Origin: an uncultured Pseudomonadota bacterium
Lineage (GTDB): Bacteria; Pseudomonadota; Gammaproteobacteria; Methylococcales; Methylomonadaceae
Assembly: GCA_903928965.1 (NCBI GenBank)
Contig: CAIYSZ010000016.1
Span: forward strand, 1-57,373
DNA: 57,373 bases
Direction: 5' to 3'
The notes under the pieces were generated by a model. That model worked only from the letters and a program-made list of their open reading frames with translations. It was not told the origin of the DNA and made no database searches. The translations under genes and the position numbers were made by a program. Below, in pieces: positions 9,036 through 16,664 of this stretch; positions within the stretch are counted from its first letter, which is position 1, and every line of letters starts with the position of its first letter.

Positions 9036-9071
9036 TTCGCGCTTATGCCTATCAAATAACCGAAACAATTA

Positions 9072-9704
9072 TTATTTTCTTCTATAGCGCACTAATAAAA
9101 AGAATAAATAAAAAGTTGCCAGCCACTCATAACGATATTTGATCGGCCGCGGAATCCATTCCTGGGTAATCCGCGTCCAATGCATTCTAATCAAGTACAG
9201 CGCCAACATATCATTCAAAAAATCAATAATCGATTTTTCGGAAATTCTAAAAATTCCCGCCGGCGCATGTTGCGCGGCCTTGCCGACGATCCTGGCCGCC
9301 TGCACGGTTTCCTTGGCGGCGATGAACTTATCATCAAACCAGCGCTTAACCTGGCTCACCGCCCGGTTTTCCTTAAATCGGCTTAATAGAGAAATTTTCC
9401 TTGCCGACGCTGACGCCGCCGGCAAGGACCGGGCCGGCTGTTCAAACGCCAATCCTGTTTCCAGTTCGGTCACAATCGCGTGTAAAGCCGCGACCAGGGC
9501 ATTAAAATCGCACAATCCTTCAGTATACCGAATCGCAAGCTTACGCTGACCAGTATACAAATTGACTCGATAAACGCCGGGAATCGCCTGAATTTTTGCA
9601 CTCAACGCCGCCGCCGCCGGACTCACGCAAACAGTTGCCGGAACTTGGAAACGCAAGTAACCGGGCTCCCGGTAACGCAGCAAAAACTCTTTTTGAATCG
9701 CCAT
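9072..9704 (-). CDS. HMA-like domain protein lacking the CxxC motif
   Basis: This 210-residue protein has an N-terminal domain (about residues 5-80) with the beta-alpha-beta pattern of heavy-metal-associated domains: RFQVPATVCVSPAAAALSAK, IPGVYRVNLYTGQRKLAIRY, then FNALVAALHAIV. The metal-binding CxxC is absent. A basic middle region follows, and the end has a hydrophobic stretch (YEWLATFYLFFLLVRY), possibly membrane-associated. Similar cysteine-less domains (HMA_2 type) accompany some P1B-ATPases, and the ATPase at 6066 carries one at its own N-terminus. A structural or regulatory partner of the pump is the likely role. Confidence 0.7.
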   Translation of the reverse strand: MAIQKEFLLRYREPGYLRFQVPATVCVSPAAAALSAKIQAIPGVYRVNLYTGQRKLAIRYTEGLCDFNALVAALHAIVTELETGLAFEQPARSLPAASASARKISLLSRFKENRAVSQVKRWFDDKFIAAKETVQAARIVGKAAQHAPAGIFRISEKSIIDFLNDMLALYLIRMHWTRITQEWIPRPIKYRYEWLATFYLFFLLVRYRRK

Positions 9705-9860
9705 ACTGAATTAAAATAACCCGCCTAAAATAAATCCGCCGTCCAAACCGCGGCCTGTGTTGCTAAATTCAAAACAATACACGGCACGTAACCCTTAAAG
9801 CCATACGCAAGATAATTATTAGGCCACCCGTTTAAGCCTGAACGATATTACATTGCCTCG

Positions 9861-9884
9861 CCAACCATCCAAGGCCTTGGCGAC
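9861..9884 (+). repeat. Dispersed palindromic repeat, copy 5 (partial)
   Basis: CCAACCATCCAAGGCCTTGG followed by CGAC matches the left half of the repeat family (CCAACC-N-CC-GAGGCCTTGGCG). It lies downstream of the 100-residue membrane protein gene, in its gap to the HMA-like gene. Confidence 0.45.
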
Positions 9885-9926
9885 AAAAAGCAGTGGGCGC
9901 GGGTGAAGGAGGGGAATGCAGCTAAA

Positions 9927-10229
9927 TCAAGCCCCGTTATCGCCGGCGTCGCTTTCCTTGACCTCGGCCACCAAATCTTCCAGGCTTTCCTTCTGCTGCA
10001 AGATGAAATCCTTACCGGACTCATAGGTTTTGCTAGCGTTCGCAATAATTTCCTTACGGTATTTATACACCAAAAATCCGGTCGCCACGCCCAAGCCAAA
10101 AACCAAAGCCGGATGTTTCACAATCTTACTCATCAAAATGCCCCCTGTATTTACGGTTGCGGTTGCAATAGCGCCCACCGCCACTTGTTTGCCTATGGAA
10201 TCGCTGTTTTTGCCGTGTGAATGCGCCAT
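9927..10229 (-). CDS. Small single-pass membrane protein, YtxH/DUF5132-like, possible P-ATPase partner
   Basis: The 100-residue product has a His-containing N-terminus (MAHSHGKNSD), a Gly/Ala-rich stretch, one transmembrane helix (about 42-58, ALVFGLGVATGFLVYKY) and a helical acidic tail (ESLEDLVAEVKESDAGD). The layout resembles small membrane partners of P-ATPases such as mycobacterial PacL proteins (one TM then a polar tail), but I see no sequence motif that proves homology. It sits between the cysteine-less HMA gene and the 59-aa CxxC protein, 14 nt from the latter. Confidence 0.7.
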   Translation of the reverse strand: MAHSHGKNSDSIGKQVAVGAIATATVNTGGILMSKIVKHPALVFGLGVATGFLVYKYRKEIIANASKTYESGKDFILQQKESLEDLVAEVKESDAGDNGA

Positions 10230-10243
10230 ATCCTAAAAACTAT

Positions 10244-10423
10244 TCAATGTTCATGTTGTTGATCAGCCGTTTCGGCCAAGACCTCATCTTCGTGCAGCAT
10301 TTGATAAATCCCTTTGCATCCCTCGCAACAAAAACGCTTGTCACCCTCGGTGGTCTTCAGTTCAAAACCATCGACTTCCACAGCCAATCCGCATAAATCA
10401 CAGTCTTTGACGTCTTTACTCAT
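10244..10423 (-). CDS. 59-residue CxxC/CCxxC metal-binding protein (TRASH / P-ATPase metal-binding type)
   Basis: The frame MSKDVKDCDLCGLAVEVDGF..., ending in HEH, encodes 59 residues. Cysteines form C8-x2-C11 and C32-C33-x2-C36 (FCCEGCKGIYQML), the spacing of small treble-clef metal-binding modules found at the N-terminus of some copper P-ATPases and in TRASH proteins. A His-rich end (QQHEH) adds possible ligands. Being free-standing in a P-ATPase cluster suggests a metallochaperone or metal sensor accessory. A second protein of identical length and cysteine layout lies at 18832-19011. Confidence 0.75.
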   Translation of the reverse strand: MSKDVKDCDLCGLAVEVDGFELKTTEGDKRFCCEGCKGIYQMLHEDEVLAETADQQHEH

Positions 10424-10599
10424 TGCAAGCAGCCTGATTAAAAAACTACACTAAAATGATTATGCCACCGAAAAACTAGAAGACAAAATTTTACTAATAA
10501 AGACTTGATAAGCCTTTAATATCCTTAATTTTTAAAAAATACAAACCGAAAAATTCCGGCCATCCGGCAAAGCGAACTATACCGCCAACCCTATGCGGA

Positions 10600-10650
10600 T
10601 GACGCCGCCGTCACGACCGTTTTTTTACTGGGGAGCCGGCACGGGCCGGC
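10600..10650. other. Two small dyads downstream of the 68-residue gene
   Basis: TGACG-CCGC-CGTCA (10600-10613) is followed after 6 nt by a T run on the plus strand, and GCCGGC-ACGG-GCCGGC (10635-10650) follows. Neither makes a textbook minus-strand terminator, although the minus-strand gene ending at 10656 needs one. Confidence 0.3.
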
Positions 10651-10655
10651 GGTAA

Positions 10656-10862
10656 CTACCGCGGCGCGGTGGCGCGGTTAGACGCTTTCATCAACGCAAT
10701 CCGCAAAGCGCCGGTCAGGCTAGCGTCCAGCCCCAAACGCATCGCCGCCGCCGGCAACAAAATCATCGAAGCCAAAGCCAATCCCGCGCCCAACATCAAC
10801 GCTCCGGTATTCACTTGCTGCACGCCGGCTTGATAGCTGGATACAATTAATTCTTGCGCCAT
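10656..10862 (-). CDS. Small hydrophobic protein opening the metal cluster
   Basis: The 68-residue product has one long hydrophobic segment (about 20-45: GALMLGAGLALASMILLPAA) and a basic C-terminus, so a single-pass membrane protein is likely. A GAGGTG lies just upstream of ATG 10862. It is the most upstream minus-strand gene of the metal cluster and is divergent from trpS. I do not recognise the family; an alternative is a chance frame, but start context and composition favour a gene. Confidence 0.55.
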   Translation of the reverse strand: MAQELIVSSYQAGVQQVNTGALMLGAGLALASMILLPAAAMRLGLDASLTGALRIALMKASNRATAPR

Positions 10863-11108
10863 GTCACACCTCTAAAATAAGTCCTACCACAAGGTATAAG
10901 CACAACTCAAGCCAACATACAACAAATTGATTTATATATGCTTTTTTCGCATAACTTTAACAGCCCAAAAAAAACCGCGTGATATGACACAGCAGAAATA
11001 GGTTAAATAACACAGTTTAATCAAAGCGTACCTATTCCTACTCCAACCGCCGCCGCTAGGTTAAAATAATCAGATTTACCAACCCCCTTGCAGTCCTAGG
11101 AAACCCGT

Positions 11109-12122
11109 ATGAGCAAATCCATCGTCCTCACCGGCATCACCACCACCGGCACGCCGCATCTGGGCAATTACGCCGGGGCCATCCGCCCGGCGATCAACGC
11201 CAGTAAAAACGAAAACGTACGCCCGTTTTATTTTCTGGCCGACTACCACGCCCTGATCAAATGCCAGGAGCCGGCCCGGGTGAAACAATCCAGTCTCGAA
11301 ATCGCCGCCAGCTGGCTGGCGCTCGGGCTGGACACCGAAAACGCCGTGTTCTACCGCCAATCCGACGTGCCGGAAATCCTGGAACTCACCTGGCTGTTAA
11401 CCTGCGTCACCGCCAAGGGCCTGATGAACCGGGCGCACGCCTATAAAGCCGCCGTCGCCGAAAACGAGGAGAACGAAGGCGCCGACCCGGACAAAGGCAT
11501 CACCATGGGCTTGTTCAGCTACCCGATTCTCATGGCCGCCGACATACTGCTATTCAACGCCAGCCACGTACCGGTGGGTAAGGATCAAATCCAACACATC
11601 GAAATGGCGCGCGACATCGCCAGCCGCTTCAACCACATCTACGGCGAACACTTTACGCTCCCGGAAGCGGTGCTAGACGCCAACGCCGCCACCCTGCTCG
11701 GCCTGGACGGGCGCAAAATGAGCAAAAGCTATAACAACACCATCCCCTTGTTCGAGCCGGAAAACAAGCTGCGCAAACTCATCAATAAAATCAAAACCAA
11801 CTCTCTGGAGCCCGGCCAACCCAAGGACACCTCAGACTGCACCCTGTTCGGCATTTACCAGGCCTTCGCCGCGCCGCACGAGGTAGAATCCATCCGCGTC
11901 CGCTACGCCGAAGGCATCAGCTGGGGCGAAATGAAACAAATCCTGTTTGAAAAAATCAACGCCGAAATCGCCCCCTCGCGCGAACGCTACCAAGCCCTGC
12001 TGGAAGCGCCGGAACACATAGAGCGGCAATTGCTGGCCGGCGCGGCCAAGGCGCGCGATATCAGCCAACCGTTTATGCAAACCCTGCGACAAGCGGTCGG
12101 CATAGCCAAAATCGGCGGCTAG
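11109..12122 (+). CDS. trpS: Tryptophanyl-tRNA synthetase
   Basis: This class I enzyme charges tRNA-Trp. The HIGH-type motif appears as [15 protein letters not shown] near residues 11-25, the KMSKS motif is [10 protein letters not shown], and the tryptophan-site region is [12 protein letters not shown]. The length is 337 residues, the normal bacterial size. TAGGA lies 8 nt upstream of ATG 11109. It is divergent from the metal cluster and followed by a separate xseB promoter. Confidence 0.96.
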   Translation: MSKSIVLTGITTTGTPHLGNYAGAIRPAINASKNENVRPFYFLADYHALIKCQEPARVKQSSLEIAASWLALGLDTENAVFYRQSDVPEILELTWLLTCVTAKGLMNRAHAYKAAVAENEENEGADPDKGITMGLFSYPILMAADILLFNASHVPVGKDQIQHIEMARDIASRFNHIYGEHFTLPEAVLDANAATLLGLDGRKMSKSYNNTIPLFEPENKLRKLINKIKTNSLEPGQPKDTSDCTLFGIYQAFAAPHEVESIRVRYAEGISWGEMKQILFEKINAEIAPSRERYQALLEAPEHIERQLLAGAAKARDISQPFMQTLRQAVGIAKIGG

Positions 12123-12189
12123 GCCGCCCCTGCCCTAGCCTCGGTGATTCATATTATAATAGCCAACCGACTTTAGCCCGCCCCGCGCC

Positions 12190-12423
12190 ATGACTCGAAA
12201 AAAAAACCCATCCCAATTCGAAGACGCCATGCAAGAACTGGAAAAACTGGTCGAACTGATGGAGCAAGGCGACATTAGCCTGGAAGAATCGCTCAAAGCC
12301 TTCGAGCGCGGCGTCAAACTAACCCGCGCCTGCCAACAAGCCCTGCAAGAAGCCGAACAAAAAGTGCAAATTCTGTTGGAACAAAACGGACAATCAACCC
12401 TGGAGCCATTTACCGATGAGTAA
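12190..12423 (+). CDS. xseB: Exodeoxyribonuclease VII small subunit
   Basis: This forms the XseA/XseB complex that degrades single-stranded DNA to oligonucleotides. It has 77 residues with the family core FEDAMQELEKLVELMEQGDI, continuing SLEESLKAFERGVKLTRACQ, and an acidic end. A TATAAT at 12155-12160 may belong to its promoter. It overlaps ispA by 8 nt (its last codons contain the ispA ATG), the usual xseB-ispA order. Confidence 0.95.
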   Translation: MTRKKNPSQFEDAMQELEKLVELMEQGDISLEESLKAFERGVKLTRACQQALQEAEQKVQILLEQNGQSTLEPFTDE

Positions 12424-13309
12424 ATTAAAAACCTATCTGGCCGCCTGCCAACAACGGGTGGAAGCCGAGCTAGACGCGCGCCTGCCGGCGGCCGACATCC
12501 TGCCGCAAACCCTGCATCAAGCCATGCGCTATTCGGTGCTGGGCGGCGGCAAACGCACCCGGCCGCTGTTGACCTACGCCACCGGTCAAGCTCTAGGCGT
12601 GCCGGAATCAGAACTGGACGCGCAAGCCTGCGCCGTTGAGTTCATTCATGTTTATTCATTGATACACGACGACCTGCCGGCCATGGACGACGACGACCTG
12701 CGCCGCGGCAAGCCCACCTGCCATAAAGCGTTCGACGAAGCCACCGCCATCCTCGCCGGCGACGCTTTACAAGCGCTAGCCTTCGACGTCCTGGCCAACG
12801 ACCCCGCCATCCAAACCGACGCCGCCGCGCGAGTCAAAATGATCGCCGCGCTGGCCCGCGCCAGCGGCGTGCGCGGCATGGTCGGCGGCCAAGCCATAGA
12901 CCTGGCGGCGGTTGGCCAAGCGCTAAACCTGCCGCAATTGGAAAACATGCACATCCATAAAACCGGAGCGCTGATTCGCGCCAGCGTCAATCTGGCCGCG
13001 CTAAGCAAGCCAAACATCGATCACGACGCCGCCAAAAGCCTGGACCATTACGCCAAATGCATAGGCTTGGCGTTCCAGGTCAAGGACGACATCCTGGACG
13101 TGGAAAGCGACACCGCCACCCTGGGCAAAACCCCCGGCAAAGATCAAGACCGAGACAAACCCACCTATCCGGCCTTGCTCGGCCTCGCCGGCGCCAAACA
13201 AAAAGCCCAGGAACTGCATTCAGAAGCCCTGGCCAGCCTGATCAACTTCGGCCCGGAAGCCGATTTGCTGCGCGATCTATCGCTCTACATCATCGAACGA
13301 AACCATTAG
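12416..13309 (+). CDS. ispA: Farnesyl diphosphate synthase / geranyltranstransferase
   Basis: This condenses isopentenyl diphosphate with allylic diphosphates to make C15 farnesyl diphosphate for quinones, undecaprenol and hopanoids or carotenoids. The first Asp-rich motif is DDLPAMDDDDLRRGKPT and the second DDILD; GGGKRTRP binds substrate. The 297 residues match IspA. Translation is coupled to xseB by overlap. The stop codon lies inside a 16-bp tandem repeat that fills the gap to apt. Confidence 0.95.
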   Translation: MSKLKTYLAACQQRVEAELDARLPAADILPQTLHQAMRYSVLGGGKRTRPLLTYATGQALGVPESELDAQACAVEFIHVYSLIHDDLPAMDDDDLRRGKPTCHKAFDEATAILAGDALQALAFDVLANDPAIQTDAAARVKMIAALARASGVRGMVGGQAIDLAAVGQALNLPQLENMHIHKTGALIRASVNLAALSKPNIDHDAAKSLDHYAKCIGLAFQVKDDILDVESDTATLGKTPGKDQDRDKPTYPALLGLAGAKQKAQELHSEALASLINFGPEADLLRDLSLYIIERNH

Positions 13310-13369
13310 GCAACGCGATCATTAGACCAAGCGTTCATCAAACAAAGCGAACATTAACCTGACCATTAG
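13304..13369 (+). repeat. Degenerate 16-bp tandem repeat across the ispA stop codon
   Basis: Units are CATTAGGCAACGCGAT (13304-13319), CATTAGACCAAGCGTT (13320-13335) and CATCAAACAAAGCGAA (13336-13351), then shortened units starting CATTAACC and CATTAG. The TAG of the first unit is the ispA stop. The repeat ends just before the apt ribosome binding site. Confidence 0.7.
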
Positions 13370-13383
13370 CCGGAGAATACCTC

Positions 13384-13899
13384 ATGCACCATCTGCGCGG
13401 CAAGATTCGGGACATTCCCGATTTTCCGAAACCCGGCATCCTATTCAAGGACATCACCCCGCTCGTCAGAGACCCGGCGGCGCTCCGTCTAGCGGTGCAG
13501 CTATTAATCCAGCCCTATCTAGACCGCGACCTCACCGCCGTGGCCGGCATGGAAGCGCGCGGCTTCATCTTCGGCTCTCTCGCCGCCTGGGAGCTCGGCC
13601 TGCCCTTCATTCCGTTGCGCAAGCCCGGCAAACTGCCCTATGACGTGCAAAGCGTCAGCTACGATCTGGAATACGGCTCCGCCACGCTGGAAGCGCACGT
13701 CGACGCCGTCGCTCCGGGCGACCGGGTGCTGTTAATCGACGACCTGCTCGCCACCGGCGGCACCGCCAAGGCTAGCTGCCAACTGGTGGAAAAACTCGGC
13801 GCCAAGGTCAGCGCCTGCGCCTTCCTGATAGAACTCGAAGACTTGGCCGGCCGCGAAAAGCTCACCGCCTACGAGGTGCATAGCCTGTTGCGGTATTAA
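13384..13899 (+). CDS. apt: Adenine phosphoribosyltransferase
   Basis: This salvages adenine with PRPP to AMP. The 171-residue protein begins with IRDIPDFPKPGILFKDITPL, the adenine-specific N-terminal signature, and has the PRPP-binding motif VLLIDDLLATGGTAKA. AGMEARGFIFGSLAA is the flexible-loop region. CGGAGAA precedes ATG 13384. It is probably co-transcribed with xseB-ispA. A short palindrome CCCGCCGGCGGG follows the stop but lacks a T run. Confidence 0.96.
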   Translation: MHHLRGKIRDIPDFPKPGILFKDITPLVRDPAALRLAVQLLIQPYLDRDLTAVAGMEARGFIFGSLAAWELGLPFIPLRKPGKLPYDVQSVSYDLEYGSATLEAHVDAVAPGDRVLLIDDLLATGGTAKASCQLVEKLGAKVSACAFLIELEDLAGREKLTAYEVHSLLRY

Positions 13900-13945
13900 A
13901 AAGCAAAACCCGCCGGCGGGTAAAGCGCCCCCACGCCCTTTATCT

Positions 13946-15052
13946 TCAACCCGCCGGCCGTCCCAAATAGCCGCCTAAAGCCACGGCCTTACGGAAAATC
14001 AGCCTCGCCACGGCAATAGACGGTTTCTCCAGCCAAAAATGCAAAGCCACCCCAAGCAACACCACAATCACTGAAGTGACGCCGTAAATCGCCTCAACCG
14101 GTAAATAATTCGCTAAATGACTAAAACCCGCGATTTTTACCATCAAGGAAAAAAGCGGCCAATGCGTCAGATACATACAATAAGACGCGTCGCCCATCAC
14201 AATAAGCGGCCGACTAATGTGCAAGCGTCCGGCTTGCTCCAAGGTGACGAATCCCAAAATGGCGAACGCAGACCCCAATCCGTATAAAAGATCGTGCGCC
14301 ACCAGATTCAGATAAGCAAAATAATCATCATCCATCGCGCTGACCGCAAATATCAAACAACCCGCAAACGCAAATAGAAAGCCATTGATCTTAAAATAGT
14401 CATAGCGCAACTGCAAACATACCAGCATACCCATGCCAAACATCAAGTGATAGCGGGAAAAATAAAAATTCACGTAAAAATCGGGGTCGGCGTCGACTAT
14501 GCTCAACAATGAACCCGCAATCCACATTATTAAAACCGACAAGCCTATGCGTTTATGCAAAATGCACAACGCGAACACCGAGTAAAACAAAATCTCATGA
14601 AACAAGGTCCACGCCACCGGCACTACCGGCGTCATAGGCGTGGGCAAAAACAACGAATAAGAAGAAATAATATTCCAGGCATCCCGGTCGCTCGGTTTGC
14701 CAAACGCGGGAAGCAAGGCATAAAGCGCAACCATGCCGGACAAAATGACCCAGTAAAAAGGATATATCCGCAAAAATCGCTTGCGGATATACATAAGCGC
14801 CTGACGCGGCTGGCCCAAGTCATCCCAGTGAACATGAGTAATGATATGACCGCTCAACACAAAGAAAAACAATAATCCGGAAGGACCAAACCGAAAAAAC
14901 AAGGTCAGCGGATCATTCCCGCCGAACGGAAAATAATTTCCGACATTGTGATACAACATAATGATCAAGCAAGCAAGCCCGCGGCCAGCTTGTAACGTGG
15001 CAATTTGATGCTTTCTATGCTTGCTTGCTTGGTTAGGAATAGTCATGGCCAT
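13946..15052 (-). CDS. Acyltransferase 3 family membrane protein
   Basis: This 368-residue polytopic protein is of the family that O-acylates polysaccharides, lipid A or peptidoglycan. The N-terminus has the family pattern ATLQAGRGLACLIIMLYHNVG with the conserved His, followed by FFFVLSGHIITH, RRFLRIYPFYW-like KRFLRIYPFYWVILSG, and about ten membrane helices. The C-terminus VALHFWLEKPSIAV matches the last helix. Family enzymes have unrelated substrates, so the acceptor cannot be named. It is convergent with apt and next to a secreted FG-GAP protein. Confidence 0.88.
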   Translation of the reverse strand: MAMTIPNQASKHRKHQIATLQAGRGLACLIIMLYHNVGNYFPFGGNDPLTLFFRFGPSGLLFFFVLSGHIITHVHWDDLGQPRQALMYIRKRFLRIYPFYWVILSGMVALYALLPAFGKPSDRDAWNIISSYSLFLPTPMTPVVPVAWTLFHEILFYSVFALCILHKRIGLSVLIMWIAGSLLSIVDADPDFYVNFYFSRYHLMFGMGMLVCLQLRYDYFKINGFLFAFAGCLIFAVSAMDDDYFAYLNLVAHDLLYGLGSAFAILGFVTLEQAGRLHISRPLIVMGDASYCMYLTHWPLFSLMVKIAGFSHLANYLPVEAIYGVTSVIVVLLGVALHFWLEKPSIAVARLIFRKAVALGGYLGRPAG

Positions 15053-15144
15053 TGCGGAAAAATAAAAAATTTTACCCCGGATTGACCATCACGAGTGGCA
15101 AGCCATATAAAAATATTCCATCCGCCCAATCCATCGCCCCAAAC

Positions 15145-16407
15145 TTATTTTACCCCGTCATTCAACAACACGCTCACCGAAGCGTCCTGCAAATTCTCAA
15201 CCGCCAAATCCTGCTTGCCGTCGAAATTAAAATCCGCGACTAAAATCAAGCCGGGTCCGGCCCCGGTTTTAAAATCCTGCTTCGCTTGAAACGTGCCATC
15301 GCCGTTGCCTAGAAAAACGCTAACATAATAGCTGGCATAGTTCGGCGCCACGATATCCGGTTTATCGTCATGATTCACGTCCGTCACTATCGCCCGCATC
15401 ATATTTCCCAATGCGGTAGCCGAATATACGCTTGCGGCCTTAAAGGTACCGTCGCTGTTGCCCAACAACACGCTGACCGTATTGTCTCCAAAATTAGTCG
15501 AAATCAAATCCACTTTGCCATCACGATTCACGTCCGCGATATGCCCGTAAGGCTGCATTCCAACCTGGTAATTAACTCCGGGCTTAAACGTCCCATCGCC
15601 GTTGCCCAGAAAAATACTCGCCGTGGTATCTTGCGTATTCCACACCACGAGATCGTATTTACCGTCAAAATTGAAATCGAAAACCCCGCTCACCCGCGGA
15701 CTCGTCCCGGTGATCGAATTCAAGGCGGCTTGAAATGATCCGTCAGGATTACCCAGCAACACGCTCAGGGTATTACCCTGAGTATTTGCCAGCACGATAT
15801 CCATCCGACCGTCGCGATTAACATCGGACAAAAAACCCTCCGGAACGGAGCCGGCGGCATAATCGGAGCGCGTCTCAAACGTGCCGTCCCCGTTGCCCAG
15901 ATAAATGCCCACGCTATTGCCGCCTTTATTTGCGGCGGCGATATCCACATGCCCATCGGCGTTAAAATCGTACAACCCAAGCACGGATGGATTAACTCCA
16001 GAATTAAGTTGCTCATGCAGCTTAAAATCGCCGTTGCTAGAACCGAGAAACACGTTCACGGAACCGCCGGTATAATTGGCGCTGACCACGTCAACATTGC
16101 CGTCTTCATTGACGTCCGCAGAGTACGGATATCCCGGAGCCAACCCGGTTTTAACATGTCTACCCGCGCCGAACTTGCCTTTCGACTCCCCAAACAACAC
16201 TTGCATGACATTGCTGCCATCGGCGTTGACCACAATATCCCATTTGCCATCGTGATTAACATCCGTTAATCCGATCAACGGACTTTGCCCGGCTGCGTAT
16301 ACGACCTCTTTCCTGAACCCCAGACTATCCGCGCGCGCCGCGACAGCCAAACAACTCAGGCCCAAACACCACGCTAATTGCTTAAAACCAAAACTATGTC
16401 CACACAT
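15145..16407 (-). CDS. Secreted FG-GAP/VCBS repeat beta-propeller protein
   Basis: The 420-residue product has a signal peptide (FGFKQLAWCLGLSCLAVAAR) and about seven repeats of roughly 55 residues. Each carries a calcium-binding loop of type DVNHDGKWDIV, DFNADGHVDIA or DVNRDGKVDLI followed by VSVLLGN(S/G)DGTF. This is a seven-bladed integrin-like propeller. A strong Shine-Dalgarno (GGGAGG) precedes ATG 16407. No anchor or CTERM signal is present. Secreted FG-GAP proteins often mediate adhesion or matrix binding; the ligand is unknown. Confidence 0.9.
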   Translation of the reverse strand: MCGHSFGFKQLAWCLGLSCLAVAARADSLGFRKEVVYAAGQSPLIGLTDVNHDGKWDIVVNADGSNVMQVLFGESKGKFGAGRHVKTGLAPGYPYSADVNEDGNVDVVSANYTGGSVNVFLGSSNGDFKLHEQLNSGVNPSVLGLYDFNADGHVDIAAANKGGNSVGIYLGNGDGTFETRSDYAAGSVPEGFLSDVNRDGRMDIVLANTQGNTLSVLLGNPDGSFQAALNSITGTSPRVSGVFDFNFDGKYDLVVWNTQDTTASIFLGNGDGTFKPGVNYQVGMQPYGHIADVNRDGKVDLISTNFGDNTVSVLLGNSDGTFKAASVYSATALGNMMRAIVTDVNHDDKPDIVAPNYASYYVSVFLGNGDGTFQAKQDFKTGAGPGLILVADFNFDGKQDLAVENLQDASVSVLLNDGVK

Positions 16408-16592
16408 GGTAGACCTCCCGCATAGGAATTATGACTTTGATTTTTGTCAGGTCCGGACTTCTCGACCTAATCATGGCTTAAGCCATTGACAAGCCAAAGG
16501 AAACTTAAAATCAAGCTAACCTCAAGCTAAGTATAGATGATTTCGCGAAGCTTACTTGTCGCAAACAGGTTTTAAGCAAATTAAATGCCAAC

Positions 16593-16664
16593 TTTCTAAA
16601 AAAATGTCGGCCCGGCGCCGCCGGGCCTTAGGGGAATGACAAAACCCTAGCCGGCCGGCTAGGG
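16593..16664 (-). terminator. Double hairpin terminator after xrtD
   Basis: On the minus strand CCCTAGCCGGCCGGCTAGGG then TTTTG (16645-16664, overlapping the stop codon) is followed by GGCCCGGCGGCGCCGGGCC and GACATTTTTTT (16609-16627 plus the T run). The second hairpin is a convincing intrinsic terminator for the long unit ending in xrtD. Confidence 0.8.

Noticed and set aside
13909..13922. Palindrome after apt as a terminator
   Set aside because: The stem CCCGCCGGCGGG has no following T run on either strand.
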